Positions 42,394 through 50,041 of a DNA stretch of 63,137 bases are shown piece by piece. The position numbers and the translations under genes were made by a program. Where the stretch lies: the NCBI GenBank assembly GCA_015060455.1, contig SUYM01000008.1:29442-92578 (forward strand). The letters run 5' to 3'. Source of the DNA: Bacteroidales bacterium. GTDB lineage: Bacteria > Bacteroidota > Bacteroidia > Bacteroidales > UBA932. Position 1 is the stretch's first letter. Every line of letters begins with the position of its first letter. The notes under the pieces are model-generated. The model was not told the origin of the DNA. It saw only the letters and a list, made by a program, of their open reading frames with translations, and did not search any database.

Positions 42394-44064
42394 ATGATTT
42401 CGCGGCTTCAGGTCAGGAATTTTGTACTTATAGACTCTCTGGAAATCGATTTTCCGGAGGGTCTGATTATTATTACAGGTCAGACCGGAGCCGGTAAGTC
42501 GATTCTTCTTGGGGCCTTGTCTCTTCTGATGGGCACAAAGGCCGATGCTTCCATGGTTTCCGAGGGGGCGGAGAATTGCTTTGTGGAGGCCGAATTTGAT
42601 GTGGACCCGGAAAACGAGCAGGTCCGCAATCTGTTGGAGGATAATGAGGTCGAGTGGGACGGAGGACATCTTATCATAAGACGTGTTGTCAATCGTTCAG
42701 GCCGCTCGCGTGCTTTCGTAAACGATTCTCCTGTGGCCGTGACGGTGCTTCAGGACATATCTTCGCAGATAGTGGATATCCACTCCCAGCATCAGACCAT
42801 GCTCCTGTCAGACAGGCATTTCCATCTTGATACTCTTGACCATTTTGCCGGCAATCAGGCTCTCCGTTCGGAATGTTCTGCCTTGTGGCAGAGGCTGCAG
42901 CAGTATCGCAGCGATCTGCGTGCATTGCAGAAGAAGATGGCCGAAGTGTCCGCTGACAGGGATTATAATCAGGCGCAATATAACCAGTTGGAAGCCGCTT
43001 CTTTAAGGGAAGGCGAACTGGAGGAACTTGAGCAGGAGCAGAAGCAACTTGCCAATGCAGAGGAAATCAGGAACGGACTCGGTGCAGTTGAGGAGATTTT
43101 TGAACCTGCCTCCGATATGCTCTCCCTTGATGCCTCCATGAAGGAGATCCAGAGACAACTTTCAAGACTTGTCAGATTCATACCTGCTGCTGAGGAACTC
43201 TCCGAGAGGGTCGATTCATGCCGTAGGGAACTGGATGACATATTTTCTGAGGTGTCGTCAATCAATTCACGTGTAGATGTTTCGCCGGAGCGTCTGGAAA
43301 TGGTGGAGGACCGTATGTCCCTGCTTTATTCTCTGTTGCAGAAACATTCATGCCGTGATATTTCTGAACTTATTTCTGTCCGCAACCGTCTTTCCGGGAT
43401 TCTGTTTGATTCAACCGCCCTGGTTGAGAGGCTGGAGTCTCTTCAGTCTGATATACAGACTGCGGAATCAGAACTTGGCAGGGTTGCGGCGCAACTCCAT
43501 AAGTCAAGAGTGCAGGCCGCCGCCTCGTTCGCTGAGGAAATCACCGCTTCGATCAGAGGACTGGAACTGCCGTATGCCGTCTTTGAAGTGGAGGTGTCCG
43601 AGGTTCCGCTCGGCGTGACAGGTTCGGATGCGGTTTCATTCAAGTTCTCTTCCACCGGACGCAATGCCGTCGATGTCGCAAGATGTGCATCCGGAGGAGA
43701 ATTGTCCCGTATCATGCTTGCCCTGAAGGCCATGAGGGCACGATATACAAATATGCCTACGATGATCTTCGACGAGATCGACACAGGCGTTTCGGGCAGC
43801 GTGGCTGACAAGATGGGCTCGATGATCTGTGATATGGGCTCTTATATGCAGGTATTTGCCATCACCCACCTTCCGCAGGTTGCTGCCAAGGGTAATGCTC
43901 ACTACCTTGTGTCCAAGGAAATCAATCCTGATGCCTCTCTCGCCGTATCTAAAATAGAAAGACTCTCCGACGAGCAGAGAGTCCTTGAATTGGCGCGTAT
44001 GTTGAGCGGCTCTGTCCTGACCGATGCTGCCATCGCCAATGCCAAAGCCTTGCTTGGCGCTTGA
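42394..44064 (+). CDS. recN: DNA repair protein RecN
   Basis: SMC-like ATPase in double-strand break repair; 556 residues. The Walker A loop TGQTGAGKS is at 28-36, a long coiled-coil middle region (about 155-370) follows, and the C-terminal half has the signature CASGGELSRIMLALK and the Walker B FDEIDTGVSG. Its stop is one base from the stop of the convergent LysM gene. In many Bacteroides, coaBC lies between rpoZ and recN; here it does not. Confidence 0.95.
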   Translation: MISRLQVRNFVLIDSLEIDFPEGLIIITGQTGAGKSILLGALSLLMGTKADASMVSEGAENCFVEAEFDVDPENEQVRNLLEDNEVEWDGGHLIIRRVVNRSGRSRAFVNDSPVAVTVLQDISSQIVDIHSQHQTMLLSDRHFHLDTLDHFAGNQALRSECSALWQRLQQYRSDLRALQKKMAEVSADRDYNQAQYNQLEAASLREGELEELEQEQKQLANAEEIRNGLGAVEEIFEPASDMLSLDASMKEIQRQLSRLVRFIPAAEELSERVDSCRRELDDIFSEVSSINSRVDVSPERLEMVEDRMSLLYSLLQKHSCRDISELISVRNRLSGILFDSTALVERLESLQSDIQTAESELGRVAAQLHKSRVQAAASFAEEITASIRGLELPYAVFEVEVSEVPLGVTGSDAVSFKFSSTGRNAVDVARCASGGELSRIMLALKAMRARYTNMPTMIFDEIDTGVSGSVADKMGSMICDMGSYMQVFAITHLPQVAAKGNAHYLVSKEINPDASLAVSKIERLSDEQRVLELARMLSGSVLTDAAIANAKALLGA

Positions 44065-44065
44065 A

Positions 44066-45805
44066 TTATCTGACAGTTCTGACAGAATAACCCTTGTCGT
44101 AGATTATTCTTCTTACTGAATTATTTACAAATCCCTGTGAATTTTCCTGCTTAGGAGTGATGATGCTTTGCAGCATCTGCGAACTTGTTCCTGCAAGGTG
44201 GTTTTTCCAGTCATCGCCATATCTTGAACACATGCTTATACAGAATTTCGCCACGTCATAGCCCTGAAAAGCAAACTGCGAAGGTTCTGTGTTGTATAAT
44301 GCCCTGTATTTCATCAGGAAGTCTCTTACCTTCGGGTCGTTGTAATCGATATAGTAACCGAGACTGACCCTTGTCTGGAGGTTGTGCAGGTTCTCTACCT
44401 CAATGGTTTCAAATGCCCTTACCTTCGAAGAAGAGTACAGGATAATCTCAATGTTATCTCTTTTCAGGAGGTTCAGATTGCGGATCACGTCATTTACAAA
44501 GGCCTCGCTCTCGGATGCTATGATTACCCTGTTCGCACCCTCCTTGGTCATAAGTTCGGTCAATGGCGCAGCAACCTCCCTGCCTTCAAGAATACTGTAT
44601 GAAAACTGTGAATATCCCAATGACGATGAGTCCAGCAGGGTCTTGACAGGTTCTGAAATATTGTTCAGTCTGGCACCTTTCTCCGAGATCATCAGCACCT
44701 TGTCACCTGTGGCGATGTCTTCTTCTATCCAATCCACGATGTCCCTGTATTGAGCGGATGCCGATGCAGGAAGATGAACAAGCCGTGGCTGGGATTTGGC
44801 AAGAGTTTCTGCTCTCGGGTCAAGAGGAGACACAATCACCTTTGCGTCAGGAGCAATATTACACATGCGTGTAAGGTCGGCAGCCGAAACAGGACCGATG
44901 ACCATATCGCTTCTGTTTATTGTCTCCAGGTTGACCTGAGTGGTCTTGTTCATTATGTCATATACGTTAATCTTGCAGTTGATGCCCTCATTTCCAAGAT
45001 CATAGACCGCAAGCAGGCAGCCGCAATAGAAATCGATATTGTTTTTATTCGGATTGCCGTCGCTGCCGGAGAGCGGAAGAATGATGGTGGCATTTATATC
45101 CGTTTTCAGTAACTGCTCATTTAGGATGTCTGCCATGAACTCTGTCGAATCTGCCGCTTCGATGCTGTCTGCAACCGCTGTCTGAGCAACATCTTCTTCC
45201 GGAGTGGCCGCTATTGTCTCCTCCGCCTGCACCTGTTCGCCTGCAAATGGTATGATAAGTTTCTGTCTTCTGCTTAATTTTCTGCCTTTCAGCCCGTTTG
45301 CAGCCATTATATCCTCGACTGACACTCCATACATATTGGCAATCACATCAAGATCCTCTGTCCATTTTGCGATGTGGATTCTTTCCGCCTTGGTCTCGTC
45401 TTTCTGTTCGACAACCGGCGCACTTGTCTGTCTGGTGACCTGCCGTTCAGCCTTGGTATCTTCCTTATTGACTGTCTGCCCACCGGCAGCGTCCTGCTTC
45501 GGAGCGGCCTGGGCCAATGCCTCCTTCGAAGGAATGATGATGATGGAGTTCTTCTTCAGCCCCGCCTCCCTTACGGAAGGGTTGAATCTGTAAATATCTT
45601 CGATGCTGACCTCGTAGGCCTTGCTGATGGAGTACAGGGTCTGCCTTTCGAGCACGATATGGGAATAACATATCTTCCCGTCGATTTTCACCTTCTCCTT
45701 GGAGATCTCAACAGGTGTGCTTACATACTCCTGTGCCGGCAGGGTGGTGATTGCAAGCAATGACGCGAGGGCAAATGCTATTGTTGATTGTATCTTCATC
45801 TTCAT
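44066..45805 (-). CDS. LysM protein fused to periplasmic-binding-like domain
   Basis: An exported protein of 579 residues. A signal peptide (MKIQSTIAFALASLLAI, then TTLPAQ) is followed by two LysM-type repeats (about 35-80, HIVLERQTLYSISKAYEVS; and about 140-185, IANMYGVSVEDIMAANGLK). A Pro/Gln/Glu linker leads to a C-terminal ~300-residue domain resembling type 1 periplasmic (LivJ-like) binding proteins. It probably sits on peptidoglycan; what it binds is unknown. I start at 45805, 5 bases after the glycosyltransferase gene; 45799 is also possible. The open frame up to 45898 lies inside that gene. Confidence 0.82.
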   Translation of the reverse strand: MKMKIQSTIAFALASLLAITTLPAQEYVSTPVEISKEKVKIDGKICYSHIVLERQTLYSISKAYEVSIEDIYRFNPSVREAGLKKNSIIIIPSKEALAQAAPKQDAAGGQTVNKEDTKAERQVTRQTSAPVVEQKDETKAERIHIAKWTEDLDVIANMYGVSVEDIMAANGLKGRKLSRRQKLIIPFAGEQVQAEETIAATPEEDVAQTAVADSIEAADSTEFMADILNEQLLKTDINATIILPLSGSDGNPNKNNIDFYCGCLLAVYDLGNEGINCKINVYDIMNKTTQVNLETINRSDMVIGPVSAADLTRMCNIAPDAKVIVSPLDPRAETLAKSQPRLVHLPASASAQYRDIVDWIEEDIATGDKVLMISEKGARLNNISEPVKTLLDSSSLGYSQFSYSILEGREVAAPLTELMTKEGANRVIIASESEAFVNDVIRNLNLLKRDNIEIILYSSSKVRAFETIEVENLHNLQTRVSLGYYIDYNDPKVRDFLMKYRALYNTEPSQFAFQGYDVAKFCISMCSRYGDDWKNHLAGTSSQMLQSIITPKQENSQGFVNNSVRRIIYDKGYSVRTVR

Positions 45806-45810
45806 GTCTG

Positions 45811-46932
45811 TTATAATCTGTTGATAAACTCCATCAGTCTTTCTGCAAAGCCTTTCCATGAAAGCCGCACTTTTTCCATACGGATATTTTTTATACAATC
45901 CTCCTCAATCCGAGGGTCTGAAAAATATCTTATGATTTCCTGACTTATTGCCTGCGGACTGCCGTCTGCTGAAACCAATCCCGTGCCGCGGTCTCCGATA
46001 GTCTCTTTCAACCCTCCCACGTCCGTGACTATCATCGGTACCTCAAAATGATAGGAAACAGAACTTATGCCGCTCTGAGTGGCGCTCCTGTATGGAAGAA
46101 CCGCCAGGTCTGCCGCCGAGAAATAATCCGAAACCTCCGAGTCCTTTATATATTTGAGTTCCTTGACTATGCGGTCTTTATTGGGCAGTCTGTCGATTAT
46201 CTGCTGATAAGGCTCGAATGAACCGTATGGCTCTCCCGCAATGATAAGTTGATATTCATCGGAAAGTTTCCCGAATGCTTCCAGCAGGATGTCAAGTCCC
46301 TTGTATTTCCTGATAAGTCCGAAGAAGAGCAGGTTCTTCTTTCCATGTCTGAGTCCGAGTTTCTCTTCAGCCCTGACCCTGTCCTTCTTCTCTCCGAAAT
46401 GGGAGTAAAGCGGGTGCTGGATGACTGTGAATGTGGCATCCGGCCTTATTCTGAGCAGGTCCTGGGACACGGCCTCGCAAAGGGTTACGCAGCCCGTGCT
46501 GCCTTTGAGAAAATATCGGGTCAGGGGAGTGTCAAAGAATCTCGTCTCATGCGGCACCACGTTGTCAAGGATGGATATTACCTTGCAGTGCTTCTTCATC
46601 CTCCTGGTGATGTATCCGAGCGATGGCGCGAAAAATGACATCCAGTATCTGACTATCAGCACATCTGGCTTCCAGTCCCGTATTGCACGATAGGTCCTGA
46701 TATATGAAAAAGGATTGACCGTATCCAGCAGAGATACACTCTCCACCGGTACGGCCTCATCGTCCTCTGTAACGTACTGTGTCTTTCCCGGGAACAGGAT
46801 TTCAGGATATTGTCGGCTGAAATTGAACGCCTTGACATCATGCTCCTTGCTCAGTTCTCCGAAAAGGCATGCGTTGAACTGAGATATCCCGCCTCTGTAA
46901 GGGTAAAAACAAGACAGTATCGCTATCTTCAA
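45811..46932 (-). CDS. GT4-family glycosyltransferase
   Basis: A 373-residue GT-B glycosyltransferase. The N-terminal acceptor domain starts MKIAILSCFYPYRGGISQF. The C-terminal nucleotide-sugar domain has the GT4 pattern (LLFFGLIRKYKGLDILLEAF, then EVPMIVTDVGGLKETIGD). Such enzymes build cell-surface glycans from UDP- or GDP-sugars. It stands alone among envelope genes, with no polysaccharide cluster around it, so the acceptor is unknown. Confidence 0.9.
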   Translation of the reverse strand: MKIAILSCFYPYRGGISQFNACLFGELSKEHDVKAFNFSRQYPEILFPGKTQYVTEDDEAVPVESVSLLDTVNPFSYIRTYRAIRDWKPDVLIVRYWMSFFAPSLGYITRRMKKHCKVISILDNVVPHETRFFDTPLTRYFLKGSTGCVTLCEAVSQDLLRIRPDATFTVIQHPLYSHFGEKKDRVRAEEKLGLRHGKKNLLFFGLIRKYKGLDILLEAFGKLSDEYQLIIAGEPYGSFEPYQQIIDRLPNKDRIVKELKYIKDSEVSDYFSAADLAVLPYRSATQSGISSVSYHFEVPMIVTDVGGLKETIGDRGTGLVSADGSPQAISQEIIRYFSDPRIEEDCIKNIRMEKVRLSWKGFAERLMEFINRL

Positions 46933-46979
46933 ATCTTAGAAACTGTTTAAATTTTTCTACGAAACTATTGTAATATTTC

Positions 46980-47591
46980 TTAGTTGTTTGCGTTCTTTGA
47001 TGCTACGTACTCTTCATTAAGTCTTGCAAGTACGTCCTCTGTGATGTCCAGACCCGGATCCGCCGTGATTACAGGTGCTCCGCCGTTGTTTGTTATTATC
47101 ATGGCGTACTCCTTCTCCACGTTGTACTTGTCAAGGAAGGTCTTGATGGCGTCGCCGATCTGGTTCATCATCACGATCTGCTCCTCCTGCACCTCCTGCT
47201 CCTTCTGAGAAGCATACTGAGCGAACTCTTCCTGCTGCTTCTGGAGTTTTGCCTGCTGAGCCTCGGCTACCGACCTTGTCATAAGGCCCTTGTTGAGTTT
47301 CTCCTGCCATGCGTTGATATCCTTTTCAAGTTTCTTTCCTCTTCTCTGAACCTCTTCCTGTATCTTCTGAACCTTGGCCTCTACGACTGAACGGAGGTCG
47401 TTTGCCATATCATATCCCATGATGATCCTGTCAAGGTCGATATATACGATATCTCCCGAGCAAGCCGTGATTTCAGCGTTTTCGTTTGATGTAACTGTCT
47501 GCTTGTCAGTGTTTTCTACAAGATAGAGTGTGCCGAAAGTGATTGCGGCGATCAGCGAAATGATGCTGAGAATGAGTGATGCGTTTTTCAT
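46980..47591 (-). CDS. OmpH/Skp-family protein (first copy)
   Basis: A 203-residue secreted or membrane-anchored protein: hydrophobic N terminus (about 5-25), then an OmpH/Skp region with a long Gln/Glu/Lys coiled coil (about 65-135). Skp-like chaperones hold outer-membrane proteins in the periplasm. It lies in a minus-strand run pdxJ - this gene - glycosyltransferase - LysM protein. A second family member is at 52752. Confidence 0.85.
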   Translation of the reverse strand: MKNASLILSIISLIAAITFGTLYLVENTDKQTVTSNENAEITACSGDIVYIDLDRIIMGYDMANDLRSVVEAKVQKIQEEVQRRGKKLEKDINAWQEKLNKGLMTRSVAEAQQAKLQKQQEEFAQYASQKEQEVQEEQIVMMNQIGDAIKTFLDKYNVEKEYAMIITNNGGAPVITADPGLDITEDVLARLNEEYVASKNANN

Positions 47592-47646
47592 ATCAGTTTA
47601 TTGTTTTGTTTAATTTCAATTCCGGTCGGAAATCCTACAAAGATAA

Positions 47647-48366
47647 TCAAAAAATCTTAACCTTTGAAAGGTATGCCTGTATAGTGTTTTCCAGTCCCAT
47701 ATAAAGGGCGTCGCAGATGATGGCGTGGCCGATGGAAACCTCGTCGGTCCAAGGGATATTCCTTATGTAGTATTCAAGATTATCAAGGTTGAGGTCATGT
47801 CCGGCATTGAGGCCTATGCCGCAATCCCTTGCAGCCTCGGCCGTCCTGATGTAAGGCGCTATGGCCGTCTGAGGATTGTCCTGGAACAGCCTTGCATAGG
47901 ACTCTGTATAGAGTTCCACCCTGTCGCATCCGCACAGAGCGGCACATTCCGCCATCTTAGGGTCCGGATCCACAAATATCGATGTCCTTATGCCGTGCTT
48001 CTTGAATTCCGCACATACCTCTGTGAGAAAATCGCGATGGGTGATGGTGTCCCAGCCTGCATTGGAGGTGATGGCGTTATGGGCATCCGGGACCAGAGTC
48101 ACCTGGGTGGGCTTTGTTTCCATAACAAGGTCCATGAATGAAGGGATAGGGTTACCCTCAATGTTGAATTCCGTAGTTACAAGCGGTTTGAGCAGCCTGA
48201 CATCGTCATACCTTATATGGCGCTCGTCCGGTCTTGGGTGTACGGTTATACCCTCTGCCCCGAATCTTTCGCAATCCACGGCCGCCTTCTGCACATCCGG
48301 CATATTTCCTCCACGCGCATTTCTGATGGTTGCTATCTTGTTGATATTTACGCTTAGTCTGGTCAT
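47647..48366 (-). CDS. pdxJ: Pyridoxine 5'-phosphate synthase
   Basis: TIM-barrel enzyme (239 residues) that condenses 1-deoxyxylulose 5-phosphate with 3-amino-2-oxopropyl phosphate in vitamin B6 synthesis. Visible are the N-terminal LSVNINKIATIRNARGG, the VHPRPDERHI stretch with the catalytic His region, and GLNAGHDLNLDNL near the end. It diverges from nadK and heads a minus-strand run of envelope genes. Confidence 0.96.
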   Translation of the reverse strand: MTRLSVNINKIATIRNARGGNMPDVQKAAVDCERFGAEGITVHPRPDERHIRYDDVRLLKPLVTTEFNIEGNPIPSFMDLVMETKPTQVTLVPDAHNAITSNAGWDTITHRDFLTEVCAEFKKHGIRTSIFVDPDPKMAECAALCGCDRVELYTESYARLFQDNPQTAIAPYIRTAEAARDCGIGLNAGHDLNLDNLEYYIRNIPWTDEVSIGHAIICDALYMGLENTIQAYLSKVKIF

Positions 48367-48396
48367 TTTCTTCTATCTTTCTTTATATACAAACCA

Positions 48397-48445
48397 CAAA
48401 AATAGTCAATAAAGTTCAATCTTAAAGAATAATGTGCTATTTTTG
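48397..48445. promoter_or_regulatory. Divergent -7 boxes for pdxJ and nadK
   Basis: TATTTTTG on the minus strand at 48397-48404 (pdxJ) and on the plus strand at 48438-48445 (nadK). Clear -33 elements are missing on both sides. Confidence 0.5.
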
Positions 48446-48463
48446 GACCATAAAACAATGCTT

Positions 48464-49282
48464 ATGAACGTTGCTATATATGTAGGAACTGAAAATCTCC
48501 GCTGCGACGAGAGGGTCATAAAACTTGTCGGCGACCTTGAAAAAGGCGGTTGCGGGGTCTGTTTTACCTCTTTGGACGAGCCTCTTGGAGAAGATACCGA
48601 CATCCTTCTGAGCGTCGGTGGAGACGGAACCTTTCTTTCGGCTGCCCTCAAGGCAGTACGTGCGGATATTCCCGTGGCGGGAGTCAATATGGGCAGGATG
48701 GGATTCCTCTCGGAGTATAGGGGCGAAGACATTGCCCAGGCCCTTATTTCGGGAGAATATACGATAGAAAAGCGCGTAATGCTGTGTTCTGAAATAGCCG
48801 GCCAGGAGGATCTGAGCAGTGATTGTCATCTTGCTCTCAATGAAATGACCATCAGAAGAAACGGAGGAGCGATGCTTGCTGTGGATGTCTCTGTCGATGG
48901 GGTAAGGCTCCCGACATATTGGGGGGACGGTCTGATCATATCCACAAGTTCCGGTTCGACAGCCTACTCCCTCAGTGTAGGCGGTCCTATCGTACTCCCG
49001 CAATCAAAGGTATTCATCATATCTCCTATTGCACCACATAACCTGAATGTCAGGCCTCTCGTGGTGCCAAGTACCTCTGTTATAAGCATGACGGCTCATT
49101 CAAGAGACGGACATTTCGAGTTTTCCGCAGACACAAGGACCACTGAACTGACGGACGGTGCGCAGATTGATGTGTCTATGGCACAGTTTTCGCTAAAACG
49201 CCTCCGGCTTGATAAATCCAACTTCATACAGGCTCTCGTCGAGAAACTCTATTGGGGAGAGGATGTCAGAAATATAAGATAA
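48464..49282 (+). CDS. nadK: NAD kinase
   Basis: Makes NADP from NAD and ATP; 272 residues from 48464. The diagnostic GGDGT is at 52-56 (Asp54 catalytic), with NEMTIRR and the STGS-like TSSGSTAYSLS following. I use the ATG at 48464 because an upstream ATG at 48434 overlaps the -7 box. The stop overlaps the uppS start (TAATG), so the two are coupled. Confidence 0.95.
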   Translation: MNVAIYVGTENLRCDERVIKLVGDLEKGGCGVCFTSLDEPLGEDTDILLSVGGDGTFLSAALKAVRADIPVAGVNMGRMGFLSEYRGEDIAQALISGEYTIEKRVMLCSEIAGQEDLSSDCHLALNEMTIRRNGGAMLAVDVSVDGVRLPTYWGDGLIISTSSGSTAYSLSVGGPIVLPQSKVFIISPIAPHNLNVRPLVVPSTSVISMTAHSRDGHFEFSADTRTTELTDGAQIDVSMAQFSLKRLRLDKSNFIQALVEKLYWGEDVRNIR

Positions 49283-50007
49283 TGATGGAACCTATGAATC
49301 GAATCCCTGTCCACGTGTCCATGATCATGGACGGAAACGGCAGGTGGGCCAAGGAAAGAGGCAAAGAAAGAATTTACGGACACTTTGAAGGAGTTGAAAG
49401 TGTCCGCGCTTGCGTTGAGGCGGCGGTGGAGACGGGTGTGAAGTACCTGTCCATCTATGCCTTCTCCGAGGAGAACTGGAACAGGCCGCAGGCTGAGGTT
49501 GACGGGCTTATGGAACTGATGGTCAAGGCTATGGCATCGGAGATGGAGAAACTCAACAGCAATGGTGTCAGATTCATGGTCATAGGCAACAGGGAAAGGC
49601 TCGCGCCTTCGCTCAACCAGGTGATAGACTCATGTATGGATATGACTTCCTCAAATGACACCCTTACACTCATAGTGTTCCTGAGTTACAGCGGCAAGTG
49701 GGATATCTTGCAGGCGGCAAAGAAACTTGCACGGAAAGCGGCAGCCTCTGAGGCAGATCTTGAAGAGGTGATGTCTATGGATATCAATGGTTTTGATCCG
49801 TTCCTTGCAACGGCTGGAATCCCTGATCCTGACCTTATTGTCCGTACGTCGGGGGAGAGTCGTCTGAGCAATTATCTCCTGTGGCAGGGAGCATATTCAG
49901 AGTTGCTTTTCGTTGATACCCTTTGGCCTGATTTCAGGAAGGAAGAGTTCAAATCTGCACTTTCTGAGTATGCGAAACGCGACAGACGTTATGGAAAAGT
50001 CAAATAA
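49282..50007 (+). CDS. uppS: Undecaprenyl diphosphate synthase
   Basis: Cis-prenyltransferase making the C55 lipid carrier for wall and O-glycan synthesis. 241 residues from 49282; the P-loop Asp17 lies in MIMDGNGRWAKERG and the C-terminal RTSGESRLSNYLLWQ and YSELLFVDTLWPDF motifs are clear. The start forms TAATG with nadK; another ATG follows immediately at 49285. It leads into bamA after 34 bases, which is the usual Bacteroidetes order. Confidence 0.96.
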   Translation: MMEPMNRIPVHVSMIMDGNGRWAKERGKERIYGHFEGVESVRACVEAAVETGVKYLSIYAFSEENWNRPQAEVDGLMELMVKAMASEMEKLNSNGVRFMVIGNRERLAPSLNQVIDSCMDMTSSNDTLTLIVFLSYSGKWDILQAAKKLARKAAASEADLEEVMSMDINGFDPFLATAGIPDPDLIVRTSGESRLSNYLLWQGAYSELLFVDTLWPDFRKEEFKSALSEYAKRDRRYGKVK

Positions 50008-50012
50008 TTGCT

Positions 50013-50020
50013 TATATTTG
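50013..50020 (+). promoter_or_regulatory. bamA -7 box
   Basis: TATATTTG, 21 bases before the bamA ATG, suggests an extra internal promoter beside read-through from nadK-uppS. Confidence 0.45.
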
Positions 50021-50041
50021 CAGTTTGTTAAGTAGTAAGCG

